DNA of 34,900 bases from Bacteroidota bacterium (GCA_011321935.1 DROJ01000613.1:1-34900); one strand, 5' to 3'. Shown: positions 1 through 8,011, numbered from the stretch's first letter. The notes: a model not told the origin generated them from the letters alone. A program made the numbers and translations.

Positions 1-1038
1 GGAAAAATTACCTTGCCCATCATTTAAATAAAGAAAATTAAAAATACTGCCGTTGCAAAAGCCATTGGCTACCACGAGGTCAAGGTCACCGTCGTTATCA
101 TAATCACCAAAATTGGAACCATAGGAACAGCCAAAATCGGCAGCGGGGCCACTTGTAATTTCGGAAAAAGTACCGTCTCCATTATTTTTGAACAACTGGT
201 TTTTTTGTTCCGAATAAAACCCGGAATTAGCCACAAAAAGGTCAAGGTCTCCATCGTTGTCTATATCTCCCCAACTACTGCTCATAGTGCTTCGGATGCT
301 TTGGCTTGGTGCATTGGGCGCTACCGAAAAATTACCGTTCCCATCATTTCTATAAAGGTCGTCGGGCCGATTGGATTCATTGGAAACAAAAAGGTCAAGG
401 TCGCCGTCGTTGTCATAATCGGTCCAATTGACCGACCTAGAAGGATGGGCTTGGATAACGGCTACCCCTCCGTTTATTTTTGTAAAACTTCCGTCTCCAT
501 TATTTTTGTACAAATCATTTTTAAGGGACGTACCATTTAAATTTGTAGAATTGGTCACATACAAATCGAGGTCGCCGTCGTTGTCCATATCGCCCCACGA
601 AGCAGTTTCCGAATAAGTCGTTCCCATAGAAGGGGCCGCTCCGCTGTCATAATTAAAAGTACCGTCACCGTTTCCATAGTATAAATAATTCTTGATGCCA
701 TACCATGTAACGGCAAAGGCATCAAGGTTGCCATCGTTGTCTATATCGGCAAAAGTTGCCCCGTCGAAAGGAGCCGGATGCCCGACAATATCGCCTGAAG
801 TTACTTTAGAATAATTGCCAGCGCCATTATTTAAGTAAAACAAATTCTCGACGCCGGGATTGATACCGTTGCTGATGAATATATCTTCCCAACCATCGTT
901 GTTCACGTCCACAAAATTTACGCTGCGGCTGTCGGAAAAATCGGCAACAATATCTCCGCTCTCAATTTTTTCAAAAAGTTGTGAGTATATTGGCAGGATA
1001 TACATCAACGCAATCAAAGTGAAATAGATTTTTTTCAT
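1..1038 (-). CDS. FG-GAP/VCBS repeat protein, secreted (3' part beyond left edge)
   Basis: The minus-strand frame is open from an ATG at 1038 to the window edge (346 codons, no stop), so the C-terminus is missing. The first ~20 residues (MKKIYFTLIALMYILPIYSQ) form a signal peptide. The rest consists of about six repeats of ~55 residues, each with an Asp-rich calcium-binding loop of the form D-x-D/N-N-D-G-x-x-D-L (for example DMDNDGDLDLY and DYDNDGDLDLF). This is the FG-GAP/VCBS beta-propeller pattern found in surface-exposed or secreted proteins. In Bacteroidota such proteins usually end in a T9SS sorting domain, which cannot be checked here. The specific function is unknown. The gene diverges from the LytS-type kinase across a 336-bp gap. 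Confidence 0.9.
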   Translation of the reverse strand, partial: MKKIYFTLIALMYILPIYSQLFEKIESGDIVADFSDSRSVNFVDVNNDGWEDIFISNGINPGVENLFYLNNGAGNYSKVTSGDIVGHPAPFDGATFADIDNDGNLDAFAVTWYGIKNYLYYGNGDGTFNYDSGAAPSMGTTYSETASWGDMDNDGDLDLYVTNSTNLNGTSLKNDLYKNNGDGSFTKINGGVAVIQAHPSRSVNWTDYDNDGDLDLFVSNESNRPDDLYRNDGNGNFSVAPNAPSQSIRSTMSSSWGDIDNDGDLDLFVANSGFYSEQKNQLFKNNGDGTFSEITSGPAADFGCSYGSNFGDYDNDGDLDLVVANGFCNGSIFNFLYLNDGQGNFS

Positions 1039-1053
1039 GATTTTGCTATTATG

Positions 1054-1162
1054 CTCGACCATTATAGGTTCTGTGCATTTGCCCTCGTCAGCCCCCTCCC
1101 GATAGCTATCGGGACAAAAGGGGAGAATCCACCCCCAATGCACAAAACCTATAATAGTCGAG
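1054..1162. repeat. 26-bp inverted repeat element in divergent gap
   Basis: The arms 1054-1079 and 1137-1162 are 26 bp and match in 24 positions as inverted complements (ctcgacYattatagg...). The loop contains a perfect 16-bp palindrome, CCCGATAGCTATCGGG, at 1098-1113. No coding potential is visible. The design of long outer arms around a smaller internal hairpin recurs in other gaps of this window. The rest of the gap (1163-1352) is AT-rich with nothing recognisable. Confidence 0.75.
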
Positions 1163-1352
1163 TATATTTTTGGAGCGAAAATAGCACAACATATATTGTT
1201 GTTTTTGTTTTTGGTAAATTGGCAATTCAATAGCATACAAACTACCCGTATTGACAATAAAAGCATTTGGTTTGAAGGAAATAGACATTGGGGGGAAGGA
1301 AACGGTTATTGGTGGGGAGCAACAAGTTAGCGGCAAAATATTTGCGAATTTT

Positions 1353-1360
1353 ACTTTTGG
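1353..1360 (+). promoter_or_regulatory. Candidate Bacteroidota -7 box for the lytS-like operon
   Basis: TACTTTTG matches the Bacteroidota -7 consensus TAnnTTTG and lies 14 bp before the kinase ATG. No clear -33 TTG box stands at the expected distance, so this is only a candidate. Confidence 0.4.
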
Positions 1361-1374
1361 TTTAAACATTTAAA

Positions 1375-2445
1375 ATGAACAAAAGGATATTACTGCATAT
1401 CGGTTTTTGGTTGATATACTTGCTATACAACGGCTATTTATCCGTCCCCTTGTCGGGCACTACTTTCGCCGACCTGTCCATGCTGGAGCGTTTAAAATTG
1501 GGCTATCTGTCTGAATTCCTTTTATTGCTGATAAAAATACCTGCCGTATATTTTGTCCTTTACCGCTTGTTGCCACGGAGCTTTCAGGTAAAAAACATAT
1601 TGCCTTTTGCGCTCCAATTTTTGCTGGTCGCCTTCGTGATGACCGTATTGATCCGGCTTTCGTGGTACAATATTATTTTTGAAAAAATATACCATATTGA
1701 CCCGCCAAAAGAAGCAGCTACTTTTTGGATCGCTTTGTTCCGGTGGGTGTTTTCTTCTATTGACGCCCTGCTGCTTTTGGGCATAGCTTCGGCCATTAAA
1801 TTGTTCAGGATAAGGTTGCAAACGGCAAAAAAAGAAAAAGAATTAATAGAGGAAAAACTGCAATCGGAACTGAAATTTTTACGCTCCCAAACCAACCCCC
1901 ATTTCCTTTTCAATACCTTGAACAACCTCTACCACCTCGCCCGGAAAAACAGCAAAGCAACACCGGATGCCATCCTTAAACTGTCGGGGCTGATGCGTTT
2001 CATGCTTTATGAATGTGCCGCTCCGCAAATATTGGTTTCACAGGAAATAAAATTAATCAGCGATTATATAGATCTCGAAAAACTGAGGTATGGCAAGCGG
2101 CTCAATATCAATTTTAATGTGGACACCGGAACGGGCGGCCAATCCATCGCCCCGCTATTATTATTGCCTTTCGTGGAAAATGCTTTTAAACACGGCGCAT
2201 CGGAAAACAGGGGAGAAACGACCATCCATATTTTATTAAAAATAAAAAACAATATGCTCAATTTTTCTGTCAGAAATACAAAAGGCGGAGAATTGACTGT
2301 TATTAAAGAAGGGATCGGGATTAAAAACATAAAACGGCAACTCGATTTAATATATCCGCAACATGAACTGAAAATTTCAGACCATGAAAACATTTTTCAA
2401 ATTGATTTAAATATAGACCTGAACGAAAAAAAAGACCATGACTAA
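1375..2445 (+). CDS. LytS/YehU-type sensor histidine kinase
   Basis: This is a 356-residue membrane sensor kinase of the His_kinase (PF06580) class. Four hydrophobic segments (about residues 5-22, 43-66, 76-98 and 118-145) form the membrane part. A charged coiled coil (about 146-170) leads into the phosphoacceptor motif NPHFLFNTLNNL, with the histidine near residue 175. The C-terminus has the ATPase N-box (PFVENAFKHG) and a glycine-rich end (EGIGIKNIKRQL). The stop overlaps the start of the LytTR regulator by 8 nt (ATGACTAA), so the two genes are one translationally coupled two-component system. There is no extracellular sensor domain, so the signal is probably sensed in the membrane; it cannot be predicted. 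Kinase class is certain; physiological role unknown. Confidence 0.95.
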   Translation: MNKRILLHIGFWLIYLLYNGYLSVPLSGTTFADLSMLERLKLGYLSEFLLLLIKIPAVYFVLYRLLPRSFQVKNILPFALQFLLVAFVMTVLIRLSWYNIIFEKIYHIDPPKEAATFWIALFRWVFSSIDALLLLGIASAIKLFRIRLQTAKKEKELIEEKLQSELKFLRSQTNPHFLFNTLNNLYHLARKNSKATPDAILKLSGLMRFMLYECAAPQILVSQEIKLISDYIDLEKLRYGKRLNINFNVDTGTGGQSIAPLLLLPFVENAFKHGASENRGETTIHILLKIKNNMLNFSVRNTKGGELTVIKEGIGIKNIKRQLDLIYPQHELKISDHENIFQIDLNIDLNEKKDHD

Positions 2446-3148
2446 ATTAAAATGCCTGATCGTGGAAGACGAGCCGCTCGCAGCCGAGGGCTTGGAAGCA
2501 TTCATCGCGCAAGTGCCTTTTTTGGAAATGGCCGGCAATTGCCCGGACGCCTTATCGGCGCTGGATTTTATTAAAAATAAAAAAGTGGATGTGATTTTTC
2601 TGGACATCCATCTGCCCAAATTAAAGGGGCTTGATTTTTTAAAGTCACTGCGCACTCCCCCGCAGGTTATCCTCACCACGGCCTACCACCAATACGCGCT
2701 CGAAGGTTACGAACTGAGCGTGGTTGATTATTTATTAAAACCATTTGGGTTCGCCCGTTTCCTGTCCGCAGTAAATAAATTGAAAATAATTAACAGTCCC
2801 AAAAACAATATTCCAGAAAATATAAAAATACAGGAACGGCCTTTTCATTTTTTCAATGAAAACAAAAAAATGGTCAAAATATACAACGATGAAATATTGT
2901 ATATCGAGAGTTTAAAAGAATATGTGAAGATATATTTATCGGACGGGCGCTCCGTTGTCACCCGTTTTCAGATTGGTGAAATAAATACTTTTTTAGGCGA
3001 CGGTAATTTGCTGCGCATTCACCGTTCTTTCATTGTGGCAGTGGATAAAATAAATGCCTACTCTGCCAAAACAATTGAAGTGCAAGGGACGGAACTGCCG
3101 ATTGGCAGGGGATATAGGGCGCAGGTGGAGGAGCGTTTGAAATCCTGA
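2438..3148 (+). CDS. LytTR-family response regulator
   Basis: This 236-residue cytoplasmic transcription regulator is the partner of the upstream kinase. The N-terminal receiver domain (about 1-120) shows the acidic pocket (VEDEP), the phospho-acceptor Asp near residue 55 (VIFLDIHLP) and the conserved Lys late in the domain (YLLKPF). The C-terminal LytTR DNA-binding domain (about 140-235) begins with ILYIESLKEYVKIYL and includes LLRIHRSFIVAVDKI. LytTR proteins usually bind pairs of direct repeats upstream of membrane or surface genes; no target site was identified here. The gene ends 11 bp before the convergent fluC stop codon, with no obvious terminator between them. Confidence 0.95.
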   Translation: MTKLKCLIVEDEPLAAEGLEAFIAQVPFLEMAGNCPDALSALDFIKNKKVDVIFLDIHLPKLKGLDFLKSLRTPPQVILTTAYHQYALEGYELSVVDYLLKPFGFARFLSAVNKLKIINSPKNNIPENIKIQERPFHFFNENKKMVKIYNDEILYIESLKEYVKIYLSDGRSVVTRFQIGEINTFLGDGNLLRIHRSFIVAVDKINAYSAKTIEVQGTELPIGRGYRAQVEERLKS

Positions 3149-3159
3149 TAAAATATTTT

Positions 3160-3519
3160 TCAAACTGCTTTCATCCCAATATACAGCGACACCAAGCATA
3201 CCACCAAACTCATCACCACGTTCGCCCCCGCCTTCCACCATTCGCCGTTCATCATCAACTGGAAAGTCTCGTTCGTAAAAGTGGAAAAAGTGCTGAACCC
3301 TCCGCAAAAACCGGACATAATCAACAAAGCCATCGCCCCGCCCAATCGGTCTTTCATGCTCAGGCCGACCATGGCGCCCAGCACAAAACAGGCCAGCACA
3401 TTGGCCAAAAAAGTGGCCCAGGGATAGTCCAATTTATAGGCAAACATAAAATGGGCGATGCCGTACCGGCAAATACTGCCGAGGCCGCCGCCAAGAAAAA
3501 CCAAAAAGTAGTTTGACAT
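3160..3519 (-). CDS. crcB: Fluoride channel FluC/CrcB
   Basis: This 119-residue four-helix membrane protein belongs to the FluC (CrcB) family, which works as dual-topology dimers exporting fluoride. Diagnostic segments are GGGLGSICRYG near the N-terminus, the helix-2 Asn motif (FLANVLACFVLG), and GFCGGFSTFSTF, which carries the phenylalanines lining the pore. The length is normal for the family. Gene and protein are complete. The usual fluoride riboswitch is not recognisable upstream; a heptanucleotide array ends 5 bp before the start codon and occupies the place where a ribosome binding site would be. It converges with the LytTR gene. Confidence 0.95.
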   Translation of the reverse strand: MSNYFLVFLGGGLGSICRYGIAHFMFAYKLDYPWATFLANVLACFVLGAMVGLSMKDRLGGAMALLIMSGFCGGFSTFSTFTNETFQLMMNGEWWKAGANVVMSLVVCLVSLYIGMKAV

Positions 3520-3523
3520 TTTT

Positions 3524-3558
3524 GAGTTATGAGTTATGAGTTATGAATTATGAATTAT
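3524..3558. repeat. Heptanucleotide tandem array beside crcB start
   Basis: Five uninterrupted 7-bp units are present: GAGTTAT three times, then GAATTAT twice, followed by a degenerate GAATTGG. On the crcB strand this is the sequence immediately upstream of the start codon (4 bp spacing). Confidence 0.9.
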
Positions 3559-3785
3559 GAATTGGGCACGGCACTTAACAGTATGGCCTGTTTGAATTAA
3601 AAAAAAATATGCACTTTTGAAATTCATCTCAGCGCAGCAAAAAGGACTTTTTTTTTTAAAACCAAAAATGGAGTTGCCAGAGCTTCCAACCTTCATCCAA
3701 TCAGAACTCCAGAGCGGCGGCGTTTTGGCGTGAATGAGAAATCGGGACAGGCCAAAGCCGGATTTGATTTTTTTATAAAAAAACC
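3559..3785. other. Gene-free stretch between crcB and palindromic element
   Basis: No open frame with coding character and no riboswitch were recognised. Homopolymer A/T runs (for example around 3649-3659) and a weak hairpin around 3751-3771 followed by T7 are the only structure seen. Confidence 0.5.
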
Positions 3786-3941
3786 GTAGCTACTCAGGAT
3801 GCGTGTGTATTGGTAGCACAGCGTTCACGCTGCCCCGGTCACAGACGTTTACGTCTGTGCATAAAGAAAACGACGTAAACGTCGTTTACCAGGACAGCGT
3901 GAACGCTGTGCTACCAATACACACGCATCCTGAGCAGTTAC
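3786..3941. repeat. MITE-like palindromic element with nested hairpins
   Basis: The 47-bp arms 3786-3832 and 3895-3941 are inverted complements with two mismatches; the inner 36 bp match perfectly. The ends read GTAgCTaCTCAG (left) and, inverted, GTAACTGCTCAG (right), a terminus shared with the elements at 11063 and 31992. Inside lie the module TTGGTAGCACAGCGTTCACG (also in the element at 17534) and two smaller hairpins, cacagacgt-tt-acgtctgtg near 3840-3859 and gacgt-aa-acgtc near 3872. It contains no gene and ends 55 bp upstream of the next kinase. Confidence 0.85.
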
Positions 3942-3996
3942 AAAAAATCTTTTGCGCGCTGCAATTATAACTATAAACCATAAAACACAAACCGTC

Positions 3997-5256
3997 GTGA
4001 AACGCAACCTGCTCGCAATCACCGTCCTCTTGGCGCTCGCTGGGCTGACCTTCGTTCAGTTCCGGCTGCTGGTGATCGGTGCGAGGCTGGAAAAGCAGCG
4101 TTTCGACCAGCGGGCAATGGTGGCACAGCGCTCCATCAAGCAGTCGCTCAACCAGCCGAACGGTTTGAGCGATAGGCTGGTGGCCTACCTGAAAGGAGAT
4201 ACGTTGAGCAGGGAAAAAACCTCCGCCCTCGCCGATTCTTTGCAGCTTTTTTTGGAAAACAAATTTGCGGAAGAGGGCATCACCGCCCGTTTTTTGTTTG
4301 CCATCACGCCCCGCCACAGGCAAGACGTGGAGTTGGCGAGCAATGGTTTCAAGGAGGCCGGTTTTCAATTCGGGGAATACAAAGTGCCGCTCGGCGATTA
4401 CTTTTCGCGGCAGTTGTTCCGCGAGAAGGAGCTGCACATTGACATGGAAAACCTGTTCGGTTATTTGCTTGGCGAGCTGGACTACCTGCTCGTCCCGTCG
4501 GTGCTTTGCCTGCTGGCCCTATTGGTTTGCCTGGGGCTGCTGCTGCATATTTTACGGAAAGAAGAAAAGTTGAACGAAGTGAAAAACGACTTTATCAACA
4601 ACCTGACGCACGAATTGAAAACGCCCATTTTTTCTATTTCCCTCGCCAGCAAGCTGGCAAATGAGCAGCTCGGAAAAGGCAATGCCGACAAGGCTGCCGA
4701 ATTTTTGCGGATCATCGAAAAGGAAAACGAGAAGCTGAAAGGGCACACCGAAAAAGTACTGGAACTGGCCAGCCTCGAAAATTCAAAGCAGCAACTGAAA
4801 CAAGAACGCGTTGACCTGCACCAACTCATCGGGCAGGTCTTGAACGACCATTTACCGAAGGTGAAAAATAAAAACGGCCTGCTGCGCAGCAGCTTGCGCG
4901 CGCCCCGTTTTGAAATAAAAACCGACGGGACGCATTTTAAAAACCTGCTGCAAAACCTGCTCGACAATGCCCTGAAATACAGCAATGGCGCACCTGAAAT
5001 AGAGGTGGCTACCGACAGCAATGCCGCTTATTTTATCCTTTCGGTAAAAGACAATGGCATCGGTATCCCGCCCGCTGACCAGCCTTTTGTTTTCGATAAA
5101 TTTTTCCGCACAACGACGGGAGATCGGCATGATGTAAAAGGTTTTGGCCTCGGCCTGAGCTATGTGAAGCAGGTGGTGGAAGCGCAAAAAGGAAAGGTGG
5201 AGGTGGAAAGCAAACTGGGGGAAGGCTCGGTTTTCAGGGTTTATTTGCCCGTATGA
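3997..5256 (+). CDS. Orphan transmembrane sensor histidine kinase (HisKA type)
   Basis: This is a 419-residue kinase with two membrane helices (about residues 4-24 and 168-188) bracketing a periplasmic sensor of ~140 residues with no recognised fold. The cytoplasmic part has a HisKA domain with the H-box NLTHELKTPIFSIS (His near residue 205) and an HATPase_c domain with the N-box NLLQNLLDNALKYS, the G1 box DNGIGIPP, the F-box FDKFFR and the G2 box GFGLGLSYVKQV. I chose the GTG at 3997 because it is followed at once by the first membrane helix; an in-frame TTG at 3952 would add 15 residues but lies at the edge of the upstream palindromic element. No response regulator is adjacent, so its partner must be elsewhere. 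Confidence 0.9.
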   Translation: MKRNLLAITVLLALAGLTFVQFRLLVIGARLEKQRFDQRAMVAQRSIKQSLNQPNGLSDRLVAYLKGDTLSREKTSALADSLQLFLENKFAEEGITARFLFAITPRHRQDVELASNGFKEAGFQFGEYKVPLGDYFSRQLFREKELHIDMENLFGYLLGELDYLLVPSVLCLLALLVCLGLLLHILRKEEKLNEVKNDFINNLTHELKTPIFSISLASKLANEQLGKGNADKAAEFLRIIEKENEKLKGHTEKVLELASLENSKQQLKQERVDLHQLIGQVLNDHLPKVKNKNGLLRSSLRAPRFEIKTDGTHFKNLLQNLLDNALKYSNGAPEIEVATDSNAAYFILSVKDNGIGIPPADQPFVFDKFFRTTTGDRHDVKGFGLGLSYVKQVVEAQKGKVEVESKLGEGSVFRVYLPV

Positions 5257-5344
5257 TAGGATGGGACACTGATTGAACGGATCAAACTGATTTTCGCTGA
5301 TCTGTCCAAATCAGTTGAATCTGTTCAATCAGTGTCCCATCCTA
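5257..5344. repeat. Long inverted repeat filling a convergent gap (possible two-way terminator)
   Basis: TAGGATGGGACACTGATTGA starts the left arm directly after the kinase stop, and its complement ends at 5344, one base before the stop of the next gene. The outer 22 bp pair perfectly and pairing continues with few mismatches toward the centre (aaactgattt / aaatcagttg). The position between convergent genes suits a bidirectional terminator, but there is no clear T-tract. Confidence 0.8.
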
Positions 5345-5345
5345 C

Positions 5346-5561
5346 TTATTTTTTCTTGTCAACTTCGGGCATGCCGCAAGGCTCCTCCGGCGTGCGCCCG
5401 CAGACCGAACAAGTGCCGCCAAATTTCTCGGCGATCATCGGGTTGTTGGTGGCGCAGGTACCCCGGAACTCCCGTTTTTTGATGATGTAACTGATATTCA
5501 AAAACACGAAGGCAAGGCCAAAAAAGAAGAATATGGCGAGGAAGATTTTTAGAAATTCCAT
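5346..5561 (-). CDS. Small membrane protein with four cysteines (NqrM-like?)
   Basis: This 71-residue protein starts at the ATG 5561 (MEFLKIFLAIFFFFGL). An upstream ATG at 5615 would add 18 residues that run into a tandem-repeat region, so it was not used. One N-terminal membrane helix (about residues 4-25) is followed by a basic stretch (IKKREF) and a cytoplasmic tail with four Cys: GTCATNN, GTCSVCGRTP and EPCGMPE. Single-helix plus Cys-rich tail resembles the NqrM/DUF539 maturation factor of Na+-NQR and the Bacteroidota proteins often called membrane or secreted protein. No nqr gene is nearby, so this assignment is tentative. The cysteines suggest metal or Fe-S binding (inference). Confidence 0.65.
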   Translation of the reverse strand: MEFLKIFLAIFFFFGLAFVFLNISYIIKKREFRGTCATNNPMIAEKFGGTCSVCGRTPEEPCGMPEVDKKK

Positions 5562-5570
5562 TTTTAAAAG

Positions 5571-5591
5571 AAATTGGAAATTGGAAATTGA
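5571..5591. repeat. Heptanucleotide array (AAATTGG)
   Basis: Three 7-bp units AAATTGG, AAATTGG, AAATTGA lie just upstream of the small Cys protein. An imperfect inverted copy (tcaatttaaagtttcc) stands at about 5638-5653, so the array also forms one arm of an imperfect palindrome. Confidence 0.7.
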
Positions 5592-5721
5592 GAAATCCAT
5601 TAAATTGATTTTCAATATTTTACATTCAATTAATCTCTCAATTTAAAGTTTCCGGTCAGAAAATAAGCAGGTCTTTGCCCGCTCCTTTTTTATTTAAAAA
5701 CAAAGACGCCCCCAACAAGTT

Positions 5722-5729
5722 TATCTTTG
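5722..5729 (+). promoter_or_regulatory. Candidate -7 promoter box for mazG
   Basis: TATCTTTG matches TAnnTTTG and lies 35 bp before the mazG ATG. The -33 region is AT-rich without a clear TTG. Confidence 0.4.
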
Positions 5730-5764
5730 CCGCTTTTACTTGCAAAACACAAAATTAGCCTAAA

Positions 5765-6598
5765 ATGACAGCACAGCCCAACCCTCCTGCAACTAACTTT
5801 CCAGAAAAGCCTTACGGCAAAAACACCCCCGACCTGAACTATAAATTGGAGGCCTTCGCCCGCCTCCTCCACGTCATGGACGACCTGCGCGAACAATGCC
5901 CCTGGGACCGCAAACAGACCTTCCAAAGCCTCCGCAACCTGACCATCGAAGAGACCTACGAACTGGCCGACGAGATCATCAAAAACGACCCCGGCGGCAT
6001 CAAGGAAGAAACGGGCGACCTGTTGCTGCACATGGTTTTTTATGCAAAAATAGCGGAGGAAAAAGGCGATTGGAACATCGGCGACGCACTGCACGACATC
6101 TGCAACAAACTGGTAAAACGCCACCCGCACGTTTACGGCAGCCTAAAGGTGAGCGGCGAGGAAGAAGTGAAAAAGAACTGGGAACAACTAAAACTGAAAG
6201 AGGGCAAAAAGTCCATTTTACAGGGTGTGCCCAATTCGCTCCCGGCAATGGTGAAGGCATGGCGGATGCAGCAAAAAACGGCACAGGTCGGCTTCGAATG
6301 GGAAACCCCAGAGCAGGTCTGGGAAAAGGTGGAGGAAGAAATCGGGGAACTGAGGGAAGCCGTGGAAGGCAATTTTCCGCAGGAAAAAAAAGAAGAAGAA
6401 TTTGGCGATGTCCTTTTTTCGCTCATCAATTATGCCCGTTTTTTGAACATCGAACCGGAAACGGCGCTCGAACGCATCAACCAAAAATTCAAGCGGCGTT
6501 TTGAGTACATCGAAAAAAATGCCCCCAAAAACCTGAACGACATGAGCCTCGAAGAAATGGACAACCTCTGGAACGAAGCGAAGAAATTGAATGGTTAA
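5765..6598 (+). CDS. mazG: Nucleoside triphosphate pyrophosphohydrolase MazG
   Basis: This 277-residue cytoplasmic enzyme hydrolyses (d)NTPs to monophosphates and pyrophosphate, a house-cleaning function also linked to lowering (p)ppGpp. It has the two tandem MazG domains usual for full-length members. The first (about residues 28-135) starts LHVMDDLREQCPWDRKQT and carries the metal-binding motif EETYELADEI...EETGDLLLHMV. The second (about 170-265) carries EEIGELREAVE...EEFGDVLFSLINYAR. The length is typical. The start ATG follows a candidate -7 box. Its last codons fall inside the short-repeat array at 6588, which bridges to the flavoprotein gene. Confidence 0.97.
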   Translation: MTAQPNPPATNFPEKPYGKNTPDLNYKLEAFARLLHVMDDLREQCPWDRKQTFQSLRNLTIEETYELADEIIKNDPGGIKEETGDLLLHMVFYAKIAEEKGDWNIGDALHDICNKLVKRHPHVYGSLKVSGEEEVKKNWEQLKLKEGKKSILQGVPNSLPAMVKAWRMQQKTAQVGFEWETPEQVWEKVEEEIGELREAVEGNFPQEKKEEEFGDVLFSLINYARFLNIEPETALERINQKFKRRFEYIEKNAPKNLNDMSLEEMDNLWNEAKKLNG

Positions 6599-6684
6599 AT
6601 GGTTTGAATGGCTTGAATGGCTTTTCCAAATACGTGGGAAATTAACCATTTAAACCATTCAGCCATTCAGCCATTCAGCCATTT
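6588..6684. repeat. Inverted pair of 8-9 bp tandem repeats between mazG and flavoprotein
   Basis: The left arm repeats GAATGG(c/t)TT-like 8-9-mers starting inside the mazG 3' end. The right arm (6643-6684) repeats the complement as CAGCCATT units (four copies, the first two degenerate). The two arms can pair into an imperfect hairpin. The right arm ends 5 bp before the next ATG. Confidence 0.8.
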
Positions 6685-6689
6685 ATTTT

Positions 6690-7931
6690 ATGATAAAAAC
6701 CGATGTCTGCATTGTTGGCGCCGGCCCGGGCGGGGCGGCCACTGCCCTTAAACTGAGCCACCTCGGCATTGCCTGCGTACTGGTTGACAAGGCCGTTTTC
6801 CCGCGCGACAAAATATGCGGCGATGCCATCAGCGGCAAGGCGACGATGATCCTCGGACGCATTGACCCCGGCATTGCGGAGCGCTTTGAGGCCGCTACCG
6901 ATATGCAGACCGACATCTGGGGCATCCGCTTTGTGTCGCCCAACAAGAAGGTGATTGACATACCTTTCAACACGGAGTACGATACTAAAAAAGACCCCAA
7001 ACCGGGCTTCGTTTCTAGGCGCATAGACTTCGACCATTTTTTGATAAAAGAGGTGAAAAAGAGGGACAACATCCGCTTGTTCGAGAACACGTCCATCAGC
7101 GTTTACGAAAAAACCCCCAACGGCTACCGCCTCTCCAACAAGGCAAAAACATTCGAAGTGGACTGCCGCCTGCTGGTCGTTTCCAACGGCGCCAATTCCA
7201 ACTTTTCGCGGCACCATGCAGGGCTTGAAAAAGACCCCAAACACAACGCGGGGGCAGTGCGGGCCTATTTCAAAAACGTAAAAGGCCTGCACGAAGACGG
7301 CTTCATCGAGCTGCATTTTTTGAACGAAATCAACCCCGGTTACTTTTGGGTTTTCCCGCTGCCCGGCGGCTATGCCAATGTCGGCCTCGGCATGCGCAGC
7401 GACCATATCAGCGACCGGAAATTCAACCTGAGAAAAGGCCTGCTGGAACTGGTAAAAACGCACCCCAAAATAAAAGGCCGTTTTGAAAATGCCGAACTGG
7501 AAGGCAAGGTACAAGGCTACGGCCTGCCTTTGGGCTCAAAAAAGAGGGTCATTTCCGGCGGCCATTTCATGCTCGTCGGCGATGCAGGGCACTTGGTTGA
7601 CCCCCTCACCGGCGAGGGCATCGGCAATGCCATTTACAGTGGCTACATCGCCGCAGAACAGGCGCAGCAATGTTTTGAAAAAAATGATTTTTCTGCCGAT
7701 TTCATGCGAGCCTACGATGTGCGGGTGGAACGGGTGCTGGGCAAGGAGATGCAGCTAAGCTACCGCCTCCAACGGCTGATGGCACGTCCGTGGCTGGTCA
7801 ACCTGAGTGCCAATTGGGTTTCCAAAAACCGCACCCTGATTGACGTCATTTCCCAAATGTACGCGGATATGGAAGTACGCAAGAAGGCGCTCAACCCCTT
7901 GTTCTGGCTGAAATTAATGATGGGGAAATAA
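6690..7931 (+). CDS. Geranylgeranyl reductase-family FAD-dependent oxidoreductase
   Basis: This 413-residue flavoprotein belongs to the GGR/FixC/p-hydroxybenzoate-hydroxylase fold. The N-terminus has the dinucleotide-binding motif VCIVGAGPGGAATALKL, an acidic end of the second strand (VLVDK) and the GGR-type segment FPRDKICGDAISGK. The second FAD motif HFMLVGDAGHLVDPLTGEGI lies near residue 300 and also includes the Gly-rich loop. Family members reduce isoprenoid double bonds or hydroxylate quinone and lipid precursors. In Bacteroidota these genes often act on menaquinone or prenyl lipids, but nothing here identifies the substrate. The gene is complete; the downstream repeat begins immediately after its stop. 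Confidence 0.9.
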   Translation: MIKTDVCIVGAGPGGAATALKLSHLGIACVLVDKAVFPRDKICGDAISGKATMILGRIDPGIAERFEAATDMQTDIWGIRFVSPNKKVIDIPFNTEYDTKKDPKPGFVSRRIDFDHFLIKEVKKRDNIRLFENTSISVYEKTPNGYRLSNKAKTFEVDCRLLVVSNGANSNFSRHHAGLEKDPKHNAGAVRAYFKNVKGLHEDGFIELHFLNEINPGYFWVFPLPGGYANVGLGMRSDHISDRKFNLRKGLLELVKTHPKIKGRFENAELEGKVQGYGLPLGSKKRVISGGHFMLVGDAGHLVDPLTGEGIGNAIYSGYIAAEQAQQCFEKNDFSADFMRAYDVRVERVLGKEMQLSYRLQRLMARPWLVNLSANWVSKNRTLIDVISQMYADMEVRKKALNPLFWLKLMMGK

Positions 7932-7932
7932 C

Positions 7933-8011
7933 GGTTGACGGTGGACGGTGGACGGTGGACGGTGGACGGCAGGACGAATCCGCCGTCCGCCGTCAACCGT
8001 CAACCGTCAAC
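7933..8011. repeat. Inverted pair of heptanucleotide arrays
   Basis: The left arm 7933-7967 is five 7-mers (GGTTGAC once, GGTGGAC four times). The right arm 7984-8011 is four 7-mers (CGTCCGC once, CGTCAAC three times). The right array is the complement of the left type (GTTGACG), so the whole can fold into a hairpin with a ~16-nt loop directly after the flavoprotein stop. It might act as a terminator, but no T-tract follows except A/T-rich sequence. Confidence 0.9.

Noticed and set aside
3520-3800. Fluoride riboswitch upstream of crcB
   Set aside because: The conserved GGNGAUGG-type start and pseudoknot were not found in the reverse strand; a covariance search would be decisive.
3952-3996. 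TTG start at 3952 for the orphan kinase
   Set aside because: It would add 15 residues before the first membrane helix from sequence adjoining a palindromic element; GTG 3997 gives a normal N-terminus.
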